DNA of 64,000 nt, taken from assembly GCF_002079305.1 (NCBI RefSeq), contig NZ_CP015039.1, positions 2,898,001 to 2,962,000 of the forward strand, given 5' to 3'. Numbering within the stretch: the stretch's first letter is position 1; each line of letters begins with the position of its first letter. Position numbers and translations under genes: made by a program. Positions 34,548-43,600 of this stretch are shown here, piece after piece. The stretch is from Rhodovulum sp. P5. Lineage in GTDB: Bacteria > Pseudomonadota > Alphaproteobacteria > Rhodobacterales > Rhodobacteraceae. The notes beneath the pieces are model-generated. The model ran no database searches, was not told the DNA's origin, and was given only the letters and a program-made list of their open reading frames with translations.

Positions 34548-35884
34548 TGAATACGGATCAAAGCAGGCTCTTCTACCAGTCCCGCCGCCGCAAGCCGGTG
34601 CTCGACCGGGCCGAGGGCGTCTATATGTGGGACCGGGACGGCAAGCGCTATCTCGACGGGTCTTCCGGCGCGATGGTCTGCAATATCGGCCATTCCAACC
34701 CCCATGTGCTGCAGGCCATGCAAAGCCAGATGCAGACCGCGACCTTCGGCTATCGGCTGCATTTCGAAACCGAACCGGCGGAGCGTCTGGCCCATATGGT
34801 GGCCGACCGCGCGCCCGAGGGGCTGGACCGCGTCTTCTTCGTCTCCGGCGGGTCGGAGGCGGTGGAAAGCGCGCTCAAGCTGGCGCGGCAATATGCGCTG
34901 GCCATCGGAGAGGCGCAGCGCTGGAAGGTGATCTCGCGCTTTCCGGCCTATCACGGCTCTACCCTCGGGGCGCTGGCGGTGACGGGTTACGCGCCGATGA
35001 CGGCCCCCTTCGACCCGATGATGCGGCAGATGCCGAAGATCCCCGCACCGCGCGCCTATCTCGACGGGCTCGATCCCGACGATCCGGCCACCGGCGACCA
35101 CTACGCCCATATGCTGGAAGAGCGGATCACGGCAGAGGGCCCCGAAACCGTGCTGGCCTTCATCGTGGAACCGATCGGGGGCGCGTCGACCGGGGCGCTG
35201 GTGCCGCCCGCGGGTTACATGCAGCGCATTCGCGAGATCTGCGACCGCTATGGCGTGCTGTTGATCCATGACGAGGTGATCTCGGCCGGCGGGCGTGTCG
35301 GGACCTTTTTCGCCGGCGATCTGTGGGGGGTACGGCCGGATATCCTGACGATCTCCAAGGGGTTCGGCGGGGGCTATGTGCCCCTTGGCGCGGCGGTTGC
35401 ACGCAATGAGATTGCCGAGGCCGTGCTTGGCGCGGGCGGGTTCATCCACGGGTTCACCTATGCGGGCAACCCGCTGGCCTGTGCCGCCGGGATCGCCGTG
35501 ATCGAAGAGATCGAACGCCAAGGCATGATGGCGAATGCGGTTCATGTCGGCGGGCTGTTGAAGACCCGGCTGAAGGCCCTGATGAACCGCTATCCGTTCA
35601 TCGGCGACGTGCGCGGCGAAGGGTTGCTTCTGGCCTTCGAACTGGTGTCGGACCGGGGCACGATGGCGCCCCTGCCGCCCGATCTGCATGCCTATGACGA
35701 CCTTGTCGAAACCGCCTATGACAACGGGCTGATCATCTATGCGCGCCGGTCTCGCGGGGGCTATTCGGGCGATCATTTCCTTGTCGCGCCCCCGATGATC
35801 GCGACCGAGGCGCATGTGGACGAGATCATGGAAAAACTGACCGCAACGCTGGACCGGTTCGAGGCCGCGCACGGGCTGGGCTGA
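34544..35884 (+). CDS. Class III pyridoxal-phosphate aminotransferase
   Basis: The 446-aa enzyme is a class III (omega-type) aminotransferase. It has SGGSEAVESALKLARQY for cofactor phosphate binding, YHGSTLGALAVTGY, IVEPIGGASTGALVPPAGYM, DEVISAGGRVG and the PLP-binding Lys272 in ISKGFGGGYVPLGA. Such enzymes move amino groups from beta- or omega-amino acids or polyamines to pyruvate or 2-oxoglutarate. The BKACE gene right after it fits a route in which transamination of a beta-amino acid gives a beta-keto acid for cleavage; this pathway is inferred. It shares ATGA with livF and an adenine-overlapped TGATG junction with the next gene. Confidence 0.88.
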   Translation: MMNTDQSRLFYQSRRRKPVLDRAEGVYMWDRDGKRYLDGSSGAMVCNIGHSNPHVLQAMQSQMQTATFGYRLHFETEPAERLAHMVADRAPEGLDRVFFVSGGSEAVESALKLARQYALAIGEAQRWKVISRFPAYHGSTLGALAVTGYAPMTAPFDPMMRQMPKIPAPRAYLDGLDPDDPATGDHYAHMLEERITAEGPETVLAFIVEPIGGASTGALVPPAGYMQRIREICDRYGVLLIHDEVISAGGRVGTFFAGDLWGVRPDILTISKGFGGGYVPLGAAVARNEIAEAVLGAGGFIHGFTYAGNPLACAAGIAVIEEIERQGMMANAVHVGGLLKTRLKALMNRYPFIGDVRGEGLLLAFELVSDRGTMAPLPPDLHAYDDLVETAYDNGLIIYARRSRGGYSGDHFLVAPPMIATEAHVDEIMEKLTATLDRFEAAHGLG

Positions 35885-36810
35885 TGTCGAAGATCCTCAT
35901 CACCTGCGCCGTCACCGGGTCGATCCACACGCCGTCGATGTCGCCATACCTGCCGTACAAGCCCCAGGATATCGCGGCGCAGGCCATTGACGCCGCGACG
36001 GCCGGGGCCGCGATCCTGCACCTGCACGCCCGCGATCCCGACACCGGGCGCCCGTCGGCAGACGCCGCGCATTTCATGGAGTTCCTGCCCACCATCGGGG
36101 CGGGCTGCGATGCGGTGGTGAACCTGTCGACCGGGGGCAGCGCCGTGATGACGCTGGACCAGCGCCTTGCCGGGGCGATGCGGGCGGAACCGGAGATGTG
36201 TTCGCTGAACATGGGGTCGATGAATTTCGCGCTCTACCCGATGGCCGCGCGACAGGCCGACTGGCGTTTCGACTGGGAAGAGCCGTTCCTGACCGGCACC
36301 GACGATCTGGTGTTCAAGAACACGCCCCGCGACATCGCCCATGTCCTGAGAGAGATGGGCGAAAAGCGCGGCGCAAGGTTCGAATTCGAATGCTACGACA
36401 CCGGGCATCTGACCATGCTGCGCCATTTTGCCGACCGGGGGCTGGTGAAACCGCCGATCTTCATCCAGTTCGTCTTCGGCGTGCTGGGGGGCATGGCGGC
36501 AGAGGCCGAGAACCTGATCCATATGAAACGGCTGGCAGACAGGTATTTCGGCGATGACTACCTGTTTTCGGTCTTGGCCGCGGGGCGGGCGCAGATGCCG
36601 ATGGCCACGATGGCCGCGGGCATGGGCGGCCATGTGCGGGTGGGTCTGGAAGACAGCCTGTTCATCGCGCGCGGCAAGCTGGCCCGATCCAATGCCGAAC
36701 AGGTGGAAAAGATCCGCGCGCTGGTGGAAGGTCTGGGGCGCGAGGTCGCAAGCCCGGACGAGGCGCGCGCGATGCTGGGCCTGAAAGGGGTCGACAAGGT
36801 TGCCTTCTGA
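35884..36810 (+). CDS. Beta-keto acid cleavage enzyme (BKACE, DUF849)
   Basis: The 308-aa protein belongs to the 3-keto-5-aminohexanoate cleavage (Kce/BKACE) family, zinc enzymes that condense a beta-keto acid with acetyl-CoA to give acetoacetate and a new acyl-CoA. The motifs are ITCAVTGSIHTP at the start, the zinc-binding His46-x-His48 in ILHLHARDP, VVNLSTGGS and HVRVGLEDSLF. Family members differ in the beta-keto acid accepted, so the substrate is open. Here it would cleave the product of the aminotransferase encoded upstream. Its last 11 bases overlap the next gene. Confidence 0.88.
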   Translation: MSKILITCAVTGSIHTPSMSPYLPYKPQDIAAQAIDAATAGAAILHLHARDPDTGRPSADAAHFMEFLPTIGAGCDAVVNLSTGGSAVMTLDQRLAGAMRAEPEMCSLNMGSMNFALYPMAARQADWRFDWEEPFLTGTDDLVFKNTPRDIAHVLREMGEKRGARFEFECYDTGHLTMLRHFADRGLVKPPIFIQFVFGVLGGMAAEAENLIHMKRLADRYFGDDYLFSVLAAGRAQMPMATMAAGMGGHVRVGLEDSLFIARGKLARSNAEQVEKIRALVEGLGREVASPDEARAMLGLKGVDKVAF

Positions 36811-37282
36811 CCCGACGATCCGGGAGGCCGGACCGGAAGATATGGACCGGCTGGATACCGCCCTTGCCGCGCTGGCCGCCGATCTGGGGGACGCGTATCG
36901 CCCGCAGGCGGCAGCCCTTGCCGCCGCGTGCGATGGTGGCCTGGTGCGGGCGCTTCTGGCAGACCGCAGCGGACAGCTTGCCGGGGCCGTGCTGTTCTGC
37001 CCGGTCTATTCCACGATCCGTGCAAGCTGCGGGGCCTTCGTGTCGGACCTGTGGGTCGCAGCACCGATGCGCGGCACCGGGCTGGGGCGCCGGCTGCTGG
37101 CCCAGACCGCGCGGATCGCCGCCCGGCGGTGGAACGCGCGCTTCGTCAAACTGTCGGTCTATCACCACACGGCTGACGCCGCGGCATTCTACGACCGGCT
37201 GGGTTTCGACTTTCCCGACCGCGAACGAAACGCCATTCTCGAAGGTGCATCCTTGCATGCCCTGACCGGAGACCTTGCATGA
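36800..37282 (+). CDS. GNAT family N-acetyltransferase
   Basis: The 160-aa protein has the GNAT fold: a first strand TIREAGPEDMDRLD, the central SDLWVAAPMRGTGLGRRLLA motif with the acetyl-CoA pyrophosphate loop R-G-x-G-x-G-like (RGTGLGR), and the C-terminal AAFYDRLGF segment. It acetylates an amine, but the acceptor is unknown. Translation probably begins at a TTG within the end of the BKACE gene; no better ATG or GTG lies nearby without losing the first strand. It overlaps the deacetylase gene by four bases (ATGA), so an acetyltransferase and a deacetylase are coupled side by side. Confidence 0.78.
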   Translation: MPSDPTIREAGPEDMDRLDTALAALAADLGDAYRPQAAALAAACDGGLVRALLADRSGQLAGAVLFCPVYSTIRASCGAFVSDLWVAAPMRGTGLGRRLLAQTARIAARRWNARFVKLSVYHHTADAAAFYDRLGFDFPDRERNAILEGASLHALTGDLA

Positions 37283-38301
37283 AAGCGTTCCTCGACGACC
37301 GCCAACGCGCCCATGACCCCAGGCATTTCATGGCCAACGGCACGCGCCTGCCCAACCCGGAGGTCCCCGCCCGCATCGACATCCTGAAAGCGGGGGCAGA
37401 GGCCGCGGGATGTGTCTTCGCGGCGCCCGGCGATGCGGGGCTTGCCCCCATCGCCGCGGTGCATACGCCCGAATACCTGACCTTCCTTGAACATATCCAC
37501 GCCCGGTGGATGCGGATCGACGGTGCGGCGGAGGAGGTCATCCCCAACATCCACCCCGCGAACCGGACCGATGGGTATCCGCTGTCTGCCGTCGGGCAGG
37601 CGGGCTATCATCAGGCAGATACCGCCTGCCCGATCTCGGCCGAAACCTGGGGGTCGGCCTACTGGTCGGCGCAAACGGCGATTGCCGCGGCCGATGCGGT
37701 GGTCGCAGGCGCGCGCGCCACCTATGCCCTGTCCCGCCCGCCGGGGCACCATGCCTTTGCCGATCTTGCCGGCGGCTTCTGCTTCCTGAACAATTCCGGC
37801 ATCGCGGCAGAGCGGTTGCGGGTTGCGGGCCTGCGCCCGGCGATCCTTGATATCGACGTGCATCACGGCAATGGCACGCAGGGCATGTTCTACGCCCACG
37901 GCGATGTTCTGACCGTCTCGATCCATGCGGACCCGGCGCGGTTCTACCCGTTCTTCTGGGGGCATGCGCAGGAACGCGGGCAGGGGCCGGGCCTTGGCGC
38001 GAACCTGAACCTGCCCCTGCCGCGCCGCACCGGGGACGACGGATATATGGGGGCGCTGGACACCGCCTTGACCCGCATTCGCGGTTTCGCCGCTGACGTC
38101 ATCGTCGTGGCGCTGGGGCTGGACGCCCATATCGACGACCCGTTCCAGGGGCTGGCCGTCACGACCGAGGGCTTTGCCCGGATCGGCGCAGCCATCGCGG
38201 GCACCGGCCTGCCCCTCGTCTGCGTGCAGGAGGGCGGCTATGTGTCCGATGCGCTGGGCGCCAATCTGACAAGCTTTCTGACCGGCGTGGCCGACGCATA
38301 A
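37279..38301 (+). CDS. HDAC-like deacetylase (class II / acetylpolyamine amidohydrolase family)
   Basis: The 340-aa zinc amidohydrolase shows the arginase-deacetylase fold motifs: the general-base His pair in SRPPGHHAFAD (about residues 152-162), the zinc ligands Asp and His in DIDVHHGNGTQ (about 191-201), a further Asp in GLDAHIDDPFQG and the catalytic Tyr in QEGGY. Bacterial members remove acetyl groups from polyamines or other small N-acetyl compounds. In this operon, with a GNAT enzyme before it and DgcA-DgcN after it, a small N-acetyl amino acid or amine is the likely substrate; this is inferred. Sixteen bases separate it from dgcA. Confidence 0.85.
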   Translation: MKAFLDDRQRAHDPRHFMANGTRLPNPEVPARIDILKAGAEAAGCVFAAPGDAGLAPIAAVHTPEYLTFLEHIHARWMRIDGAAEEVIPNIHPANRTDGYPLSAVGQAGYHQADTACPISAETWGSAYWSAQTAIAAADAVVAGARATYALSRPPGHHAFADLAGGFCFLNNSGIAAERLRVAGLRPAILDIDVHHGNGTQGMFYAHGDVLTVSIHADPARFYPFFWGHAQERGQGPGLGANLNLPLPRRTGDDGYMGALDTALTRIRGFAADVIVVALGLDAHIDDPFQGLAVTTEGFARIGAAIAGTGLPLVCVQEGGYVSDALGANLTSFLTGVADA

Positions 38302-38317
38302 CCCTGGGGGCTGAGAC

Positions 38318-39358
38318 ATGGATTTCGAATTCCGCATCGTTCACCTGCACAAACGCTTTCCGCTGGCGATCAGCCGCGGCGTCATCACCGGGTCGGACAA
38401 CCTGTTCGTCAGCGTGACCGAGAACGGCGTCACCGGCTGGGGTGAGATGGCACCGGGCGAAAGCGAAGGCGCGGACAGCGCCGAAGTGGGGGAGCGGATG
38501 CTGCGCGCCTTCACCCTGCACGGGGTCGATCCGCAGTCGATCCACCGGACCTATGCCAATGCGGTTGCGGCGGACGTCGCCCCCTGTGCGATTGCGGCAC
38601 TGGACATGGCGCTGTGGGATTTGCGCGCGAAACAGGCCGGCATACCGCTATACAGCCTGTTGGGCCTTGGCCGCCGCGCGGTGCCGACCTCTGTCACCAT
38701 CGGGATCAACCCGCCAGAGGTCGTGCGCGAGAGGGTGCCGCTCTTGCTGGACGGCACCGGCGTGAAGGCGCTGAAGATCAAGCTCGGCTCGCCCGAGGGG
38801 GTGGAGGCCGACAAGGCGATGTTCGCCGCCGTGTCGGAAAGCACCGCGGGGCAGGACGTGGTGCTGCGCGTGGATGCCAATGGCGGCTGGTCGCTGGACG
38901 AGGCCCGCCAGATGATGGCATGGCTGGCCGAGCGCGGCGTGGAATATGTCGAACAGCCGCTGGTCAAGGGGACAGAGGACCAGCTGGCCGATCTCTTCAA
39001 GGACCGCGCCCTGCCGATCTTCGTCGATGAAAGCTGCCGGATGTCGTCGGACATCCCCGGCTTTGCCGACCGGGTGGACGGCGTGAACCTCAAGCTGATG
39101 AAATGCGGCGGCATCACCGAGGCGCTGCGCATCGTCGCCACCGCCCGGGCCTTCGGCTTGAAGACCATGATCGGCTGCATGGGCGAAAGCTCCGTTTCCA
39201 TCGCCGCGGGGGCGTCACTGGGCGAGTTGTTCGACTATATCGATCTCGATTCCCACCTGAACCTCGACCCCGATCCGGCGACCGGCGCGCCGATGGCGGA
39301 CGGCATCGTGCTGCCCGATCCGGTGCCGGGCCATGGCGGGTGCCTGACCGATGCTTGA
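38318..39358 (+). CDS. dgcA: N-acetyl-D-glutamate racemase DgcA-like (enolase superfamily, dipeptide epimerase type)
   Basis: The 346-aa enolase-superfamily enzyme has the muconate-lactonising subgroup plan. The catalytic pair Lys153-x-Lys155 lies in LKIKLG, metal ligands are in DANGG, EQPL and DES, and the opposite lysine is in LKLMKCGG. This set is shared by L-Ala-D/L-Glu epimerases and by DgcA, which converts N-acetyl-D-glutamate to N-acetyl-L-glutamate. The DgcA call is preferred because a DgcN-like gene overlaps its end by 8 bases, the pair described for D-glutamate catabolism in marine Proteobacteria. A cell-wall peptide epimerase remains possible. Confidence 0.78.
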   Translation: MDFEFRIVHLHKRFPLAISRGVITGSDNLFVSVTENGVTGWGEMAPGESEGADSAEVGERMLRAFTLHGVDPQSIHRTYANAVAADVAPCAIAALDMALWDLRAKQAGIPLYSLLGLGRRAVPTSVTIGINPPEVVRERVPLLLDGTGVKALKIKLGSPEGVEADKAMFAAVSESTAGQDVVLRVDANGGWSLDEARQMMAWLAERGVEYVEQPLVKGTEDQLADLFKDRALPIFVDESCRMSSDIPGFADRVDGVNLKLMKCGGITEALRIVATARAFGLKTMIGCMGESSVSIAAGASLGELFDYIDLDSHLNLDPDPATGAPMADGIVLPDPVPGHGGCLTDA

Positions 39359-40388
39359 TCCGACGCTGAAGATCGCGCTTTACGCCGAGGCCACGATGGG
39401 CCTTCTGAACGCCAAGATGACCGAGGGCATCATCCGCTACGGCCAGAACCCCGTGGTTGCCGTGATCGACAGCCACGCCGCAGGGCGGAGCGCGGGCGAT
39501 TTCTTCGGGGTGGGTCACGATATCCCTGTGCTGGCCACGCTGGACGAGGCCATCGCGAAGGGCGCGCAGGTACTGGTTCTTGGCACGGCCCCGTCCGGCG
39601 GGCGCATCCCGCCCGAGTGGATGGCGATGCTGCGTTCGGCGGTGGGCCACGGTCTGAACATCGTCAACGGCCTGCACGACCCCCTGATGGCGCATTTCGG
39701 CGACAGCTTGAAACCGGGCCAGTGGATCTGGGACATCCGTACCCCGATGGGCGATCTGCCCCCCATCGCCACCGCCCGTGCCGCGACGCTGAACAACCTG
39801 CGCGTCCTGATGGTCGGCACCGACATGGCCGTGGGCAAGATGACCGCGGGGCTGGAGGTCTGGCGCAGCCTGCTGGACATGGGGCAGGACGCGGTGTTTC
39901 TCGCCACCGGGCAGATCGGGGTGTCGATCACCGGGGGCGGTATTCCGCTCGATGCCTATCGGGTGGACCATGCCAGCGGCGCGGTCGAACGCATGGTGAT
40001 GGAGGCCGGGCACCACGCCATCCAGATCATCGAGGGGCAGGGCTCGCTCCTCCATCCCGGCAGCACGGCGACCCTGCCGCTGCTCCGGGGCAGTTGCGCC
40101 AACCGGATGATCCTGTGCCACCGGGCGGGGATGGTGCATCTCGACACGATGGAAGAGATCAAGGTTCCGCCGCTGGCCGATGTCATCGCGTTGAACGAGG
40201 CGCTGGCCAATGCCGCGGGGGCATTGACGCCGGCCCGCGTTGTCGGTGTCGCGGTCAACACCCGGGCCCTGGCTGCGGCCGAGGCCGAGGCGGAACTTGA
40301 CCGGCTGAGTGCGGAAACGGGCCTGCCGGTGGTCGATCCGGTCCGCCATGGCGGGCGCAAACTGGCCGAGGCGCTTCTTTCCGACTGA
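39351..40388 (+). CDS. dgcN: D-glutamate N-acetyltransferase DgcN-like (DUF1611)
   Basis: The 345-aa protein is of the DUF1611 family. It has an N-terminal Rossmann-like half (KIALYAEATMGLLNAKMTEG; VLVLGTAPSGGRIPPEW) and a C-terminal P-loop half with the nucleotide-binding GTDMAVGKMTAGLEV (about residues 154-168) and IEGQGSLLHPGS. DgcN proteins acetylate D-glutamate with acetyl-CoA ahead of DgcA. It overlaps dgcA by 8 bases and ends the operon. The link of the preceding aminotransferase and BKACE genes to D-glutamate is not obvious, so this pair may handle another D-amino acid. Confidence 0.8.
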   Translation: MLDPTLKIALYAEATMGLLNAKMTEGIIRYGQNPVVAVIDSHAAGRSAGDFFGVGHDIPVLATLDEAIAKGAQVLVLGTAPSGGRIPPEWMAMLRSAVGHGLNIVNGLHDPLMAHFGDSLKPGQWIWDIRTPMGDLPPIATARAATLNNLRVLMVGTDMAVGKMTAGLEVWRSLLDMGQDAVFLATGQIGVSITGGGIPLDAYRVDHASGAVERMVMEAGHHAIQIIEGQGSLLHPGSTATLPLLRGSCANRMILCHRAGMVHLDTMEEIKVPPLADVIALNEALANAAGALTPARVVGVAVNTRALAAAEAEAELDRLSAETGLPVVDPVRHGGRKLAEALLSD

Positions 40389-40677
40389 TCCCGGGCGCGG
40401 CCGAATCGGCCCACCGGCGGGCGCCCAACGCCCCGTTGGCGATGACCGGATTTATATGGCCCTGCCTTCCGCCCCTTTTCCAAACCGGGTCTTTCTTCTG
40501 TCCTTGGTCCGGGTTTTCCCCGGGGTTTGGCGATTGGAAAGTGGCTGAATTGCCCTTGTTTTTCCAAATTTCGGCCGGGAAGCGGCGATAGGCTGTGTCA
40601 ACTCAATCCATCACGTCGCCGTCTGTCGAGGGCTCGATCCCCTTGTGCGCGGAGGTCGGTTTCGCGGGTCAACGAGC
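40389..40677 (+). promoter_or_regulatory. Leader region of the giant RTX gene with an inverted repeat
   Basis: This 289-base gap holds the end of the dgcN transcript (a short CCAACG/CGTTGG hairpin at 40425-40439 without a T tract) and the upstream region of the giant gene. CCAAACC (40480-40486) and GGTTTGG (40524-40530) form a perfect inverted repeat 37 bases apart in a T- and G-rich stretch, a possible regulator site. A candidate -10 TAGGCT lies at 40589-40594, 84 bases before the likely ATG, without a clear -35. GGAGGT at 40651-40656 is too far from that ATG for a normal ribosome binding site. Confidence 0.35.
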
Positions 40678-43600
40678 ATGAAGAACGAGTCCGAGCGTCC
40701 CCTGGAAATCGTCGATCGATCCGGCTGGCGGGCGCTGTTGCGGGATATGGAGGCCGATGGCGAGCCGGTTCCGGGGCTGTCGCACAAGGTCGATCTGCGC
40801 AGCAGCGGCGAGCATGACATCGCCGCGGGCAAGGCGGCGACCTTTGCGGCGCTGTCGGGCACGGTGCGGTACGACTTTGCGCCGCTGGGCGATCTGCTGG
40901 CAGAGGATGACGCGACGGGCCCGTTGCGGGTGGCCGCGCCCGATATCGGCAACGCCACGCTCGAGCTGGTCTCGATGCCCGCCGCGGGGGGCGACGCGGG
41001 CGCCCCCGACCGGGTCATCGAGGTCGACTGGACCGATGTGGCAAGCTTTTCCGTCACGGGCGGCACGGCGCTCCCCGACACCGTGACCGTCCTGGCGGAG
41101 TCGGGCGACAGCCTGCTGTCGACGCTTTTCCACGGCGACGGGGGCGGATCGACCAGCGGTGGTGGCAGCCTCGCCTATCGGGTGCCGCTGCAGGATGTCG
41201 ACGGGGTCGCGGGGCCCGGCGGCACGGCGCGCCCGTCCGAGGAGGCGCTGAACCACGCCCCCACCGATATCGCGCTGTCGGCCAGTTCGGTGGCCGAGAA
41301 TGACGCGGGCGCCACGGTCGGCACCCTGACCGTCACCGATCCCGACAGGTTCGACAGTGTCACCTGGGCGGTGGACGATCCGCGGTTCGAGGTCGTCGGC
41401 GATGCCCTGAAGCTGAAACCCGGCGAAAGCCTCGACTACGAGGCCGGCGCCGTGACCGTGACGATCACCGCTACCGACGCCGCGGGGGAGAGTTACGACG
41501 AGGCCTTCACCATCACGGTGGAGGACATGGCCGAGGATCTGCGCCTGTCCGACACCGGCACGGTCTTCCGGGACACCGGCGTGGCGGAGAACTCGATCAC
41601 CGGGGGCAGCGGGGATGACACGATCATCGCCCATGACGACGGCGGCGACCTGGATGGCGGCGCCGGGGCCGACAGCCTCGTGGGCGGGGCGGGCGACGAT
41701 ACGCTGACCGGCGGGGCAGGCGATGATACGCTGATCGGCGCCGGCGGCAGCGACACCGCGATCTTCTCCGGCGACCGGGACCAGTACACCATCACCGACA
41801 ACGGTGACGGGACCTATACGGTGGACGGACCCGACGGGACCGACATCATCACGGATGTGGAATGGCTCGACTTCGGTGACGGGACACGCGCCCTCGATGA
41901 CGCGCTCAACCACGCGCCGACCGACATCGCGCTCTCGGCCAGTTCGGTGACCGAGAACGACGCGGGCGCCACGGTGGGTACCCTGACCGTCACCGACCCC
42001 GACAGTTGGGACAGCGTCAGCTGGTCGGTCGACGATGCCCGGTTCGAGGTCGTGGGCGACACGCTGAAGCTGAAGGCCGGGGACAGCCTGGATTACGAGG
42101 CCGGCAATGTCACCGTCACGGTCACCGCGACGGACAGCGAAGGCGCGACCTATGACGAGGCCTTCACGATCACCGTGGGCGACGTGGCCGAGGATATCAC
42201 GCTGGCCGATGGCGGGGTCAGCTTCACCGACGCGGGCGTGGCGGAGACCTCGATCACCGGCGGCACCGGCGACGACACGATCACCGCCCATGGCGATGGT
42301 GGGGACCTTTCGGGCGGCGCGGGCGTGGACAGCCTGATCGGCGCGGCGGGCGACGATACCCTGACCGGCGGGGCCGGGGACGACACGCTGATCGGCGCGG
42401 GCGGGTCCGACACCGCGATCTTCTCGGGCAATCGCGACGCCTACACGATCACCGACAACGGCGACGGGACCTACACGGTCGACGGGCCGGACGGCACGGA
42501 TCTCATCTCCGGCATCGAGACGCTGGTCTTCGACGATGGCAGCCATGCCTTGGCGGACGCGCTCAACCACGCCCCGACCGACATCGCGCTGTCGGCCAGC
42601 AGCGTGACCGAGAACGATGCCGGAGCCAGCATCGGCACCCTGACCGTCACCGATCCCGACAGCTGGGACAGCGTCGCCTGGTCGGTCGACGACGCGCGGT
42701 TCGAGGTCGTCGGCGACACGCTGAAGCTGAAGGCCGGGGACAGCCTGGATTACGAGGCCGGCAATGTCACCGTCACGGTCACCGCGACCGATGGCGAGGG
42801 CGCAACGTACGACGAGGCCTTCACGATCACCGTGGGGGACGTGGCGGAGGATATCGCGCTGGCCGATGGCGGGGTCAGCTTCACCGACGCGGGCGTGGCG
42901 GAGACCTCGATCACCGGCGGCACCGGCGACGACACGATCACCGCCCATGGCGATGGTGGGGACCTTTCGGGCGGCGCGGGCGTGGACAGCCTGATCGGCG
43001 CGGCGGGCGACGATACCCTGACCGGCGGGGCCGGGGACGACACGCTGATCGGCGCGGGCGGGTCCGACAGTGCGATCTTCTCGGGCAACAGGGACGCCTA
43101 CACGATCACCGACAATGGCGACGGGACCTATACCGTCGACGGGCCGGACGGCACGGATCTCATCTCCGGCATCGAGACGCTGGTCTTCGACGATGGCAGC
43201 CATGCCTTGGCGGATGCGCTCAACCACGCGCCGACCGATATCGCGCTCTCGGCCAGCAGTGTGACCGAGAACGACGCCGGCGCGACGGTCGGCACGCTCA
43301 CCGTCACCGATCCCGACAGTTGGGACAGCGTCGCCTGGTCGGTCGACGATGCGCGCTTCGAGGTCGTCGGCGACACGCTGAAGCTGAAGGCCGGGGACAG
43401 CCTGGATTACGAGGCTGGCAATGTCACCGTCACGGTCACCGCCACGGACGGCGAGGGCGCGACCTATGACGAGGCCTTCACCATCACCGTGGGGGACGTC
43501 GCCGAGGATATCGCGCTCGCCGATGGGGGCGTCAGCTTCACCGATGCGGGGGTGGCGGAGACCTCGATCACCGGCGGCACGGGCGATGACACGATCACGG

